Shown piece after piece: positions 8,780-16,884 of a DNA stretch of 64,000 nucleotides. The position numbers and the translations under genes were made by a program. The notes below the pieces were generated by a model. That model was given only the letters and a program-made list of their open reading frames with translations. It ran no database searches and had not been told where the DNA came from. This stretch comes from Streptomyces sp. TLI_146. Its GTDB lineage: Bacteria; Actinomycetota; Actinomycetes; Streptomycetales; Streptomycetaceae. The stretch spans positions 4,464,001 to 4,528,000 of the forward strand of contig NZ_PJMX01000001.1 of the NCBI RefSeq assembly GCF_002846415.1. Direction: 5' to 3'. How positions within the stretch are numbered: the stretch's first letter is position 1; every line of letters begins with the position of its first letter.

Positions 8780-9973
8780 TCAGTCCTGGTCGGACGCGTC
8801 GCCGTAGACGTTGCCGGGGCTGATCACCTGGGTGATGGCCCGGCCGAGCAGGGTGCTGGGGTTCTCGCCGTTCGAGGCGATGTCGGTGTTGAGCAGGATC
8901 ACCATCGTCGCCTTCTGGGCGGGCAGGTAGACCGTCAGGCTCTGGTAGCCGGGCAGGGAGCCCGCGTGGCCGATCCACCCGTGGTTGATGTCGATGCCGA
9001 GCCCGTAGAAGTCGCCCGGCGCGCCGGTGGGCTGCGCGTCGAGGCGCTGCGCCTGGGTGTGCCTGCTCAGGAGCCGGCCGGTGGCGACGTTCACCGCCCA
9101 GGAGCGCATGTCGTCGAGATCGGAGATCATCGCGCCGGCCGCCCAGCCCCAGCTGGGGTTGAAGTGCGTGGCGTCCGCCACCGTGCCGTCCGGCGTGAAG
9201 TCGGTGTAGCCGTGGGCGTGCGGCCGCGGGAACTCCGCCGCCTTCGGCAGGAAGGTGTGCCGCAGGCCGCTCGGCCCGGTGATCAGGTCCCGGATCACGC
9301 CCCGCAGCGGGCGGTGGGTGACCTTCTCGACGACCAGCCCGAGCAGCACGGTGTTGGTGTTGGAGTAGTCGAACCGCGTCCCGGGCGGGAACTGGTTGGG
9401 GTGCTCGAAGGCGAGGCGGAGCAGTTCCCTCGGGGCCCACTGGCGGTGCGGCTGCGTCGTCAGCAGGTGCTGGAACTCCTCGTCCTTGCTGTACGGGAAC
9501 AGACCGCTGCGCATCTCCGCGAGCTGACGCAGCGTGATGTGCCGTCCGTCGGGCACTCCGCGGACGTACCGGGAGATCGGGTCGTCCAGGCCGACCTTGC
9601 CGCGGTCGACGAGCTGGAGCAGCGCGGTGACGGTGAAGGTCTTGGTCTCGCTGCCGATGCGCATGTTCAGGTCGGTCCGCATCGGGGCGCCGGTGCGCTT
9701 GTCGGCGACGCCGAAGGCCCGCACATAGCGCGGCTGTCCGGGCTTCCAGACGCCCACGATCACTCCCGGGACCCCGGCGTCGGCCGCCGCCCGCTGGATC
9801 ACCCGGTCGAGCTCCGCCGCGGTCCCGGCCCAGGGCGGTGGCGCGGCGGCCGCTGTCCGGGGAGCCGGTACGGCCGCCGCGGGACCGGCGACCGAGGGCA
9901 GGAAGGCCGCCACGCAGGCGGAGACGACCAGCGCAGTGCGAAACAGGGCATTCCTGCCCATTCGGATATACAT
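8780..9973 (-). CDS. Secreted serine beta-lactamase-family hydrolase (class C / DD-peptidase type)
   Basis: 397 aa, with a signal peptide (about residues 6-35, FRTALVVSACVAAFLPSVAG...AVPA). The catalytic SxxK is S108-E-T-K111 in MRIGSETKTFTV, the second motif is Y203-S-N in FDYSNTNTVLLG, and the third-motif region is HAGSLPGYQS near the C-terminus (HxG type). The family includes D-alanyl-D-alanine carboxypeptidases, esterases and class C beta-lactamases, and the sequence does not separate these. The ATG at 9973 has AGGAC 4 nt upstream. An in-frame ATG five codons later is possible but lacks a ribosome site. It is exported, so the likely targets are peptidoglycan or small esters. Confidence 0.9.
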   Translation of the reverse strand: MYIRMGRNALFRTALVVSACVAAFLPSVAGPAAAVPAPRTAAAAPPPWAGTAAELDRVIQRAAADAGVPGVIVGVWKPGQPRYVRAFGVADKRTGAPMRTDLNMRIGSETKTFTVTALLQLVDRGKVGLDDPISRYVRGVPDGRHITLRQLAEMRSGLFPYSKDEEFQHLLTTQPHRQWAPRELLRLAFEHPNQFPPGTRFDYSNTNTVLLGLVVEKVTHRPLRGVIRDLITGPSGLRHTFLPKAAEFPRPHAHGYTDFTPDGTVADATHFNPSWGWAAGAMISDLDDMRSWAVNVATGRLLSRHTQAQRLDAQPTGAPGDFYGLGIDINHGWIGHAGSLPGYQSLTVYLPAQKATMVILLNTDIASNGENPSTLLGRAITQVISPGNVYGDASDQD

Positions 9974-10110
9974 ACGTCCTGGATAAGTCCCGCCGGGCCG
10001 CTGCCCGCAGTGCAACGCTGGCCCCCGGCCCACATTCATCCGAACGCCCCGGGGCCGCCTCACCCGGCGGAGAAGAGGCCGAGGGCCCCGAGCGGTCCCC
10101 GGCCGTGAAA

Positions 10111-10149
10111 ATGCCTCCCGGCCGCGCCCTTCGCGCGGCCGGGAGGCAT
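10111..10149. terminator. Strong hairpin terminator downstream of gpmA
   Basis: A perfect 17-bp stem (ATGCCTCCCGGCCGCGC / GCGCGGCCGGGAGGCAT) with a 5-nt loop CCTTC, 11 bp past the gpmA stop codon on the complement strand. Confidence 0.9.
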
Positions 10150-10160
10150 GATCACGTCGG

Positions 10161-10922
10161 CTACTTCTTCTTGCCCTGGTTCTTGACCGCCTCGATCGCG
10201 GCGGCGGCCGCATCCGGGTCGAGGTAGGTGCCGCCGGGCTTGACCGGCTTGAAGTCGGCGTCGAGCTCGTAGACGAGCGGGATGCCGGTCGGGATGTTCA
10301 GGCCCGCGATGTCGGCGTCGGAGATGCCGTCGAGGTGCTTGACCAGCGCGCGCAGCGAGTTGCCGTGGGCGGCGACCAGCACGGTCCGGCCCGCGAGCAG
10401 GTCCGGGACGATGCCGTCGTACCAGTACGGCAGCATGCGGACGACGACGTCCTTGAGGCACTCGGTGCGGGGGCGCAGCTCCGGCGGGATGGACGCGTAA
10501 CGGGCGTCGTCGCTCTGCGAGAACTCCGTGCCGTCCGCGAGCTCCGGCGGCGGGGTGTCGTACGAGCGGCGCCACAGCATGAACTGCTCCTCGCCGAACT
10601 CGGCGAGCGTCTGCGCCTTGTCCTTGCCCTGGAGCGCGCCGTAGTGGCGCTCGTTCAGGCGCCAGCTGCGGTGGACCGGGATCCAGTGGCGGTCGGCGGA
10701 CTCCAGCGCCAGTTGGGCCGTGCGGATCGCGCGCTTCTGGAGGGAGGTGTGCAGCACGTCGGGGAGCAGGCCGGCGTCCTTGAGCAGCTCACCGCCGCGC
10801 GCAGCCTCCTTCTCGCCCTTCGCGGTGAGGTTGACGTCCACCCACCCGGTGAACAGGTTCTTCTCGTTCCACTCGCTCTCGCCGTGGCGGAGGAGGATCA
10901 GCTTGTACGGTGCGTCGGCCAT
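10161..10922 (-). CDS. gpmA: 2,3-bisphosphoglycerate-dependent phosphoglycerate mutase
   Basis: 253 aa. Glycolytic enzyme that interconverts 3- and 2-phosphoglycerate. The phosphohistidine motif LLRHGESEWNEKNLFTGW has H at residue 13. RHYGALQGKDKA, RRSYDTPPPEL and the second catalytic His in VLVAAHGNSLRALVKHLDGISD all match dPGM. The Lys-rich C-terminal tail KNQGKKK is typical of the flexible lid. The ATG at 10922 has TACGCT 7 nt upstream on the complement and no ribosome site, suggesting a leaderless mRNA. Divergent from the MFS gene. Confidence 0.97.
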   Translation of the reverse strand: MADAPYKLILLRHGESEWNEKNLFTGWVDVNLTAKGEKEAARGGELLKDAGLLPDVLHTSLQKRAIRTAQLALESADRHWIPVHRSWRLNERHYGALQGKDKAQTLAEFGEEQFMLWRRSYDTPPPELADGTEFSQSDDARYASIPPELRPRTECLKDVVVRMLPYWYDGIVPDLLAGRTVLVAAHGNSLRALVKHLDGISDADIAGLNIPTGIPLVYELDADFKPVKPGGTYLDPDAAAAAIEAVKNQGKKK

Positions 10923-11096
10923 GCGTCCGAGCGTAATCGACGTTCGCGGGCCCTCGCGCGCGCGGGGAGGAAGGCGCCCAGGGCGTCTCGGCACGTGGAC
11001 GATTGACGGACGGTGTCAATTGAGTGGCGGGTTCCGATCTCTGCGTCGTAAGTTGCGGCTATCGCCTGCGCCACTTACACATCTTCGGGGGAATCG

Positions 11097-12371
11097 ATGT
11101 CCGTCGCCAGTCTCAGACGCGCCGCACGAGAGAGCGTCTCGGGTCTGCCCCGGGAGTTCTGGTGGCTGTGGACGAGCACGCTGATCAACCGGCTCGGGGC
11201 GTTCGTCGCCACCTTCATGACCCTCTATCTGACCCATGAGCGCGGCTACTCCGCCTCGTACGCGGGTCTTGTCGTCTCCCTGCACGGTCTGGGCGGGGTG
11301 GTCTCCTCGCTCGGCGCGGGCGTCCTGACCGACCGGCTCGGCCGCCGCCCCACGATGATGATCGCCCAGACGGCGACGGCCTTCTCGGTGGCGCTGCTCG
11401 GCTTCATGACCGACCCGGCGGCGATCGTCGCCGTCGCGTTCCTGGTCGGCATGGCCTCCAACGCCTCACGCCCGGCCGTCCAGGCGATGATGGCGGACAT
11501 CGTGAAGCCCGAGGACCGGATGCGGGCGTTCTCGCTCAACTACTGGGCGATCAACCTCGGGTTCGCGGTCTCCTCGGCGGGCGCGGGCTTCGTCGCGCAG
11601 CACAGCTATCTGGCGGGCTTCCTCGGCGAGGCCGCGCTCACCCTGACCTGCGCGATCCTCGTCTTCCTCAAGCTGCCCGAGTCCCGGCCCGATCCGACAT
11701 CGGCGGTACGGGAGAAGGGCCGCGAGCCGGAGGTCGGCCTCGGCACGGTGTTCCGCGACGGCCGCTTCATGGGCGTGGTCGGCCTGTCCTTCCTCATCTC
11801 CCTGATCTTCCAGCAGGGTTACGTCGGTCTGCCGGTGGCGATGGGCGCGGACGGCTTCTCCAGCGCGGACTTCGGTCTGGCGATCGCGGTCAACGGCGTA
11901 CTGATCGTCGCCGTCCAGATCCCGGTCACCCGGGCCATCGAGCACCGCGACCCGCGCCGGCTCCTGATCGTCTCGGCGCTGCTGGCGGGATACGGGTTCG
12001 GGCTCACCGCGTTCGCGGGTTCGGTGGCGGTGTACGCGGCCACGATCTGCGTCTGGACGCTGGCCGAGATCGTCAACTCGCCCACCCAGACAGGTCTGGT
12101 GGTGCGCCTCTCGCCCGTCCACGGCCGGGGCCGCTACCAGGGCGTGTACACGATGTCCTGGTCGGTGGCGGCGCTGGTCGCCCCGCTGATGTCCGGCTAT
12201 GTCGTCGACCACTTCGGCGCGGACTGGCTGTGGGCCGCCTGCGCGGTGCTCGGCACGGTGGCCGCGGCGGGGTACTGGCTGCTGATGCGGGGGCTGGACG
12301 ACGGCGAGGACGTGGTGGCCGGGGTCGGCACCCCGGAGCGCGCCGACCTCCGTACGGACGCGGTGGCCTGA
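11097..12371 (+). CDS. Major facilitator superfamily transporter, drug-efflux type
   Basis: 424 aa with about 12 hydrophobic segments. MFS motif A between TM2 and TM3 reads GAGVLTDRLGRRPTMM. The N-terminal part PREFWWLWTSTLINRLGAFVATFMTLYLTHERGYS is typical of the MFS proteins often annotated as multidrug efflux. PVHGRGRYQGVYTMSWSVAALVAPLMSGYVVDHFG lies in the C-terminal half, and the short acidic tail is cytoplasmic. The ATG at 11097 follows CGGGGGAA. It lies divergent from gpmA and convergent with ybjN. No substrate can be inferred and no local regulator is visible. Confidence 0.9.
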   Translation: MSVASLRRAARESVSGLPREFWWLWTSTLINRLGAFVATFMTLYLTHERGYSASYAGLVVSLHGLGGVVSSLGAGVLTDRLGRRPTMMIAQTATAFSVALLGFMTDPAAIVAVAFLVGMASNASRPAVQAMMADIVKPEDRMRAFSLNYWAINLGFAVSSAGAGFVAQHSYLAGFLGEAALTLTCAILVFLKLPESRPDPTSAVREKGREPEVGLGTVFRDGRFMGVVGLSFLISLIFQQGYVGLPVAMGADGFSSADFGLAIAVNGVLIVAVQIPVTRAIEHRDPRRLLIVSALLAGYGFGLTAFAGSVAVYAATICVWTLAEIVNSPTQTGLVVRLSPVHGRGRYQGVYTMSWSVAALVAPLMSGYVVDHFGADWLWAACAVLGTVAAAGYWLLMRGLDDGEDVVAGVGTPERADLRTDAVA

Positions 12372-12386
12372 TGGCCGCTCGCGGCT

Positions 12387-12896
12387 CTAGTTGCGCGGCG
12401 AGGGCCGGGACGGCGAGGACTTGGTCAGGTTGGCGAACGCATCCAGGTTCCGCGTCGACTCCCCCCGCGACACCCTCCACTCGTACTCCCGCCGGATCGC
12501 CGAGGCGAAGCCCAGTTCCAGGAGGGTGTTGAAGGAGCCGTCCGCCTCCTCCAGGACCGTGCCGAGCAGGCGGTCCAGCTCCTCGGGGGTGACCGAGGCG
12601 AGGGGGAGCTTGCCCGCGAGGTAGACGTCTCCGAGGTTGTCCACCGCGTAACCCACCCCGTACAGCCGCAGGTTGCGCTCCAGGAGCCAGCGGTGGACGC
12701 CCTGCTCGTTCTCGTCGGGGTGGCGAACCACGAAGGCGTTCACCGACAGGGAGTGGCGGCCCACCCGCAGCGAGCACGTGGTGGACAGCTTGCGCGTGCC
12801 CGGCAGCTTCACCACGTACGAGCCCGGCTCGGGGGACTCCCACTCCAGCTCGGCGTCCTTGAGGTACGCGTCGATCACAGCCAGTGCGTCAGCCAT
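12387..12896 (-). CDS. YbjN-domain protein
   Basis: 169 aa, YbjN / T3SS-chaperone-like fold (residues 1-130: LAVIDAYLKDAELEWESPEPGSYVVKLPG, SLSVNAFVVRHPDENEQGVHRWLLERN). It has a charged C-terminal tail. In actinomycetes this gene regularly follows mshA, and the link to mycothiol is only by neighbourhood. Its start (ATG at 12896) overlaps the mshA stop by 8 bp. A TACGCT hexamer lies 6 nt upstream, inside the end of mshA. It may therefore be both co-transcribed and expressed from its own leaderless transcript. Confidence 0.88.
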   Translation of the reverse strand: MADALAVIDAYLKDAELEWESPEPGSYVVKLPGTRKLSTTCSLRVGRHSLSVNAFVVRHPDENEQGVHRWLLERNLRLYGVGYAVDNLGDVYLAGKLPLASVTPEELDRLLGTVLEEADGSFNTLLELGFASAIRREYEWRVSRGESTRNLDAFANLTKSSPSRPSPRN

Positions 12897-14232
12897 GGTG
12901 CGAGCGTACGCGACGGCGGTGTTCGTGCATCGCGGCGGTGTAGACGTCCGCCGTGGCCGACGCGGCCGTCCCCCAGCCGAAGGACTCGGCGTGCCGGGCG
13001 GCCGCCGCGCCCATCCGGTCCGCCAGCGTCGGGTCGTCCAGGAAGCGGCGCAGGGCGCGCGCGTAGTCGACGGGGTCGTGGCCCTCGACCAGGAAGCCGG
13101 TCTCGCCGGAGCGGACCGCGACCGGCAGACCGCCCACCGACGCCGCCACCACCGGCGTCCCCGCCGCCTGCGCCTCGATCGCCACCAGGCCGAAGGACTC
13201 GCTGTACGAGGGCATGACCAGCACCGACGCCGCCCGGAACCAGTCCGCGAGCCGGTCCTGGCCCACCGGCGGGTGGAACCGGACCACGTCGGAGATGCCG
13301 AGCCGGGCCGCCAGCTTGTGCAGCCCCTCCGGCTTCGCCAGACCGCTGCCCGACGGGCCGCCGATCACCGGCACCACCAGCCGCGAGCGCAGCGAGGGGG
13401 TCTCGGTGAGCAGTACCGCCACGGCCCGCAGCAGGATGTCCGGCGCCTTCAGCGGCTGGATGCGGCCCGCGAAGAGCGGGATCACCGCGTCCTGCGGCAG
13501 CCCGAGCCGGGCCCGGGCCGCCGCCCGGCCGTCCGCCGGGCGGAAGCGCTCCAGGTTCACGCCGGGGTGGACGACCGCGACCTTTCCGGGGTCGGCGTCG
13601 TAGAAGCGGACGAGCTCGTCGGCCTCCTCGGCGGTGTTGGCGATCAGCCGGTCCGCCGCGTTGACGATCTGCGTCTCGCCGATCACCCGGGCCGCGGGCT
13701 CGGGCGTGTCGCCGTCGGCGAGCGCGGCGTTCTTGACCTTGGCCATGGTGTGCATGGCGTGCACCAGCGGCACGCCCCAGCGCTCGGCGGCGAGCCAGCC
13801 GACGTGGCCGGAGAGCCAGTAGTGGGAGTGGACCAGGTCGTAGTGGCCGGGCCGGTGGCCCGCCCAGGCCTGCATCACGCCGTGGGTGAAGGCGCACAGC
13901 TGGGCGGGCAGCTCCTCCTTGGCCAGGCCCTCGTACGGCCCCGCGTCCACGTGCCGGACCAGGACCCCGGGCGCCATCTCGACCGTCGGGGCCAGCCCGC
14001 CCGTCGTCGCCCGGGTGAAGATCTCGACCTCGATGTTGATCGCGGCGAGCCGCTTGGCGAGCTCCACGATGTAGACGTTCATCCCGCCCGCGTCGCCCGT
14101 GCCCGGCTGGTGCAGCGGCGAGGTGTGGACGCTGAGCATGGCGATCCGCCGCGGCCTGCGATGGCCCCCGGGGAGCCTGAGCCGGGGCGGCCCCGCCAGG
14201 GTGCCGGTGAACCGGGACACGTACTGGCTCAC
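12889..14232 (-). CDS. mshA: D-inositol 3-phosphate glycosyltransferase (mycothiol synthesis)
   Basis: 447 aa, GT4-family glycosyltransferase. It transfers GlcNAc from UDP-GlcNAc to 1L-myo-inositol 1-phosphate, the first step of mycothiol synthesis. The N-terminal Rossmann domain has SVHTSPLHQPGTGDAGGMNVYIVELAKRL, with YDLVHSHYWLSGHVG and HTMAKVKN. The C-terminal domain has PVIGGPSGSG and the nucleotide-sugar loop PSYSESFGLVAIEAQAAGTPVVAA. The start is GTG at 14232 (GTG AGC CAG), chosen because the conserved sequence begins soon after. The upstream open frame is unrelated and antisense to the next gene. Confidence 0.95.
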   Translation of the reverse strand: MSQYVSRFTGTLAGPPRLRLPGGHRRPRRIAMLSVHTSPLHQPGTGDAGGMNVYIVELAKRLAAINIEVEIFTRATTGGLAPTVEMAPGVLVRHVDAGPYEGLAKEELPAQLCAFTHGVMQAWAGHRPGHYDLVHSHYWLSGHVGWLAAERWGVPLVHAMHTMAKVKNAALADGDTPEPAARVIGETQIVNAADRLIANTAEEADELVRFYDADPGKVAVVHPGVNLERFRPADGRAAARARLGLPQDAVIPLFAGRIQPLKAPDILLRAVAVLLTETPSLRSRLVVPVIGGPSGSGLAKPEGLHKLAARLGISDVVRFHPPVGQDRLADWFRAASVLVMPSYSESFGLVAIEAQAAGTPVVAASVGGLPVAVRSGETGFLVEGHDPVDYARALRRFLDDPTLADRMGAAAARHAESFGWGTAASATADVYTAAMHEHRRRVRSHHG

Positions 14233-14439
14233 GTCGACGTCCTCTCGACCGGGGGCAGGGCGGGTGGGGTCCCCCTGCTCCTTAAGAACTCGGGGGAGCT
14301 GGGCATGGCTTGTCGAGGACCCGTACGGGCCCTCAATGAGCGGTAACCACCGGAACCCTTCCTTCCATTCCGCCTCCCTGCACTTTTGCCGAAATCTTGC
14401 CCGCCACCTCCTCTCACCAGGGGCGCCTACCCTCGTCCT

Positions 14440-15228
14440 ATGGCTCCACCCAAGCGACCCGTCGGCACCGTCACACGCGGCACCACCAACCCGAACCGGC
14501 TCCGCCGCATGGACCGCTGGATCGCCGAGGTCCACGGGCCCGCGCTGCGCCGCGCCGAGGCACCGGTCGCGGTGGACCTGGGGTACGGGGCGGCCCCCTG
14601 GACGGCCGTCGAGCTGCTCCAGCGGCTGCGGACCGCCGCGCCCGCCGTGTCGGTGGTGGGGATCGAGATCGAGCCGGCCCGGGTCGCGGCCGCGAAGCCG
14701 TACGAGCGGGAGGGCCTCACCTTCCTGCACGGCGGCTTCGAGGTGCCGCTGCCGCAGCCGCCGCTGCTGATCCGGGCGGCGAACGTGCTGCGGCAGTACG
14801 AGGAGGGCGAGGTCGCGGCGGTGTGGGCGCGGCTGTGCGGGCGGCTCGCGGAGGGCGGGCTGCTGGTCGAGGGCACCTGCGACGAGATCGGACGGCGGCA
14901 CGTGTGGGTGGCGCTGGACGCCTCGGGCCCGCGCACGGTGACCTTCGCGACCCGGCTGGGCTCCCTGGAGCGCCCGTCCGACCTGGCGGAACGGCTGCCG
15001 AAGGCGCTGATCCACCGGAACGTGCCGGGCGAGCCGGTCCACGCGTTCCTGCGCGACTTCGACCGGGCGTGGGCGGCGGCGGCCCCGTACGCCTCGCTGG
15101 GGGCGCGGCAGCGGTGGATCCGGGCGGTCCGGGACCTGGCGGCGGACTGGCCGCTGCGGGACGGGCCGCGGCGGTGGCGACAGGGGGAGGTCACGGTGGA
15201 GTGGGGGGCGCTGGCCCCTCGGGGGTGA
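14440..15228 (+). CDS. Class I SAM-dependent methyltransferase-like protein
   Basis: 262 aa. Residues 45-130 show a class I methyltransferase core: VAVDLGYGAAPWTAVELLQRL (motif I, with the glycine-rich loop modified to DLGYGAAP), then VVGIEIEPARVAAAKPYE (motif II acidic residue), then LLVEGTCDEIGRRHVWVAL. The substrate is unknown. It is conserved in Streptomyces next to mshA. The ATG at 14440 has TACCCT ending 6 nt upstream and no ribosome site, so the transcript is probably leaderless. An upstream in-frame ATG at 14386 is less likely. Confidence 0.82.
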   Translation: MAPPKRPVGTVTRGTTNPNRLRRMDRWIAEVHGPALRRAEAPVAVDLGYGAAPWTAVELLQRLRTAAPAVSVVGIEIEPARVAAAKPYEREGLTFLHGGFEVPLPQPPLLIRAANVLRQYEEGEVAAVWARLCGRLAEGGLLVEGTCDEIGRRHVWVALDASGPRTVTFATRLGSLERPSDLAERLPKALIHRNVPGEPVHAFLRDFDRAWAAAAPYASLGARQRWIRAVRDLAADWPLRDGPRRWRQGEVTVEWGALAPRG

Positions 15229-15415
15229 ACCCCGGCGTGCCCCGACAGGGCCGATTGACCTCGCACGAGTGAATGCCGGGGTGCGACGGCGTCAGGGGGA
15301 ACGCACCGCGCCCGCCGTTCGTCCCACTCGCGGGGAGTGACCCGTGAGGTGCCGTCCGCCCCTGTCGTTTTGGGGGACGGCATGGCACCATCACGACGTT
15401 GCCAGAATGTTACTG

Positions 15416-15434
15416 ACGGTAAATCACATACCGT
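15416..15434 (+). promoter_or_regulatory. Inverted repeat upstream of the NlpC/P60 gene
   Basis: ACGGTA (15416-15421) and TACCGT (15429-15434) form a perfect 6-bp inverted repeat with a 7-nt AT-rich spacer, 40 nt before the GTG start. It lies in the least GC-rich part of this intergenic region, so a promoter-proximal operator is plausible. I find none of the conserved blocks of a ydaO (c-di-AMP) riboswitch here. Confidence 0.35.
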
Positions 15435-15473
15435 TCTGCCTGGTGTTGTCCGGTTGTTGGAGGGGGAGACTTA

Positions 15474-16550
15474 GTGCAGCCGCGCCGCTTGGCCACCGCG
15501 ATCACCGTGGTGTGCGCCTTGACCGTGCTCGCGATGCCGGCGACGGCGTTCGCCGCGCCGAATCCGCAGCCGGACCCGACCACCTCGTCCGCTCCCCCGG
15601 CCCCGCCGGTGTCGTCGAAGAGCCTCGACGACGTGCGCAAGGAGATAGACGAGCTGTACCGGCAGGCGGCGGTCGCGACCGAGGCGTACAACCAGGCCCA
15701 GGAGCAGACCAAGCTCCAGTCGGCCGAGATCGTGAAGATCGCCCAGGAGATCGTCAAGGGCGAGGCGCGGATCAAGCAGCTGAAGGACCAGGCGGGGGCG
15801 ACGGCCCGGCTCCAGTACCGCACGGGCGGGCTGCCGCTCGGCGCCCAGATGATGCTCAGCGGCAACCCGGACGGCTTCCTGGACGGCGCCGACCGGCTGC
15901 GCCAGGGCCAGCAGGCCGCACAGGGGATGCTGGCCGAACTGAACCGTACGCAACAGGACTTGGCGCAGTACTCGAAGGACGCCTCCGCCCAGTGGAAGAA
16001 GCTGGAGGCGAACCGGGTCAAGAAGGAGACCGCCAAGAAGGAGATCACCGGCAAGATCGCGGCCGCCGAGAAGCTGGAGTCCCAGCTGGAGGCGAAGGAG
16101 CGCGAGCGGCTGGCGGAGCTGGAGCGCCAGCAGCAGTACAAGGCGCAGACGGACTGGCTCAGTTCGGGGATATTGAAGGAGATCAACGGCAAGGCGAGCG
16201 ATCAGGGCCGCAGGGCGGTGACGTTCGCGACCGACCAGATCGGCAAGCCGTACGTGTGGGGCGCGGAGGGACCGAAGTCGTACGACTGCTCCGGCCTGAC
16301 GTCCCAGGCGTGGCTCGCGGCGGGCCGGGGCATCCCGCGCACCTCGCAGGAGCAGTGGGCACAACTGCCGCATGTCGCCATCAAGGACATGCGACCGGGC
16401 GATCTCATCATCTACTTCGCGGACGCGACGCATGTCGGGATGTACATAGGGGACGGCGCGATCGTGCACGCGCCCCGGCCGGGCCGGAACGTGACGATCG
16501 CGGGCGCGGGCACGATGCCGATCCTGGGGGTTGTGCGGCCGGACAAGTAG
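15474..16550 (+). CDS. Secreted NlpC/P60 peptidoglycan endopeptidase (RipA-like)
   Basis: 358 aa. A signal peptide (residues 1-27, ending AFAAP) is followed by a long coiled coil (about 48-235, rich in A/Q/K/E: KSLDDVRKEIDELYRQAAVATE). The C-terminal NlpC/P60 domain (240-358) has catalytic C272 in SYDCSGLTSQAW and H320 in ATHVGMYIGDGAIVHAP. It cleaves D-Glu/meso- or LL-DAP links in peptide stems. The coiled coil resembles those of division hydrolases that need an activator. The GTG start is preceded by GGAGGGGGAG. It is a single gene. Confidence 0.94.
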   Translation: MQPRRLATAITVVCALTVLAMPATAFAAPNPQPDPTTSSAPPAPPVSSKSLDDVRKEIDELYRQAAVATEAYNQAQEQTKLQSAEIVKIAQEIVKGEARIKQLKDQAGATARLQYRTGGLPLGAQMMLSGNPDGFLDGADRLRQGQQAAQGMLAELNRTQQDLAQYSKDASAQWKKLEANRVKKETAKKEITGKIAAAEKLESQLEAKERERLAELERQQQYKAQTDWLSSGILKEINGKASDQGRRAVTFATDQIGKPYVWGAEGPKSYDCSGLTSQAWLAAGRGIPRTSQEQWAQLPHVAIKDMRPGDLIIYFADATHVGMYIGDGAIVHAPRPGRNVTIAGAGTMPILGVVRPDK

Positions 16551-16884
16551 CGGGGCACGCCGGGGGCGTGGGGGCCGGGCGGTGTGGCGGGATGCCGGAG
16601 GTGGTCCGGCGGCCGGGCCATGCGTAGGGTGCCGTGCCCGGAGGCCAGGCGGCGCGTGGGGTGCCCGGAGGTGACCCGGCGGCCGGGCGGCGTGTCGGGT
16701 GCCGGAGGTGGTCCGGCCGTGCGGGCGCCCGGAGAAGTGCGGCATGTGGCATATGCCATGAGCCATTTGCCGAACAGTCACCGAACGCCATTCCGCTGCG
16801 CGGCCGACTGACGCTAGGGTCCCGGACTGGCGGCAACGCAGCCCGGCGTTCCGCGGCGCCCTCGAAAGGAGGGAGACCGGAACG
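16551..16884. repeat. GC-rich imperfect repeats and promoter region before the REC-PP2C gene
   Basis: Positions about 16585-16735 hold degenerate copies of TGCCCGGAGGTGACCCGGCGGCCGGG-like units starting near 16593, 16632, 16661 and 16699. The last 140 bp are AT-richer and probably carry the promoter. A CTAGGGT sequence (16814-16820) and the ribosome site AAAGGAGGGAG precede the ATG at 16885. No convincing ORF is present. Confidence 0.5.

Noticed and set aside
11048..11078. GTAAGT/ACTTAC dyad upstream of the MFS gene
   Set aside because: Six-bp arms with a 19-nt spacer are expected by chance and there is no regulator nearby.
15229..15473. ydaO (c-di-AMP) riboswitch before the NlpC/P60 gene
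   Set aside because: Common for Streptomyces cell-wall hydrolases, but none of the conserved ydaO sequence blocks is present.
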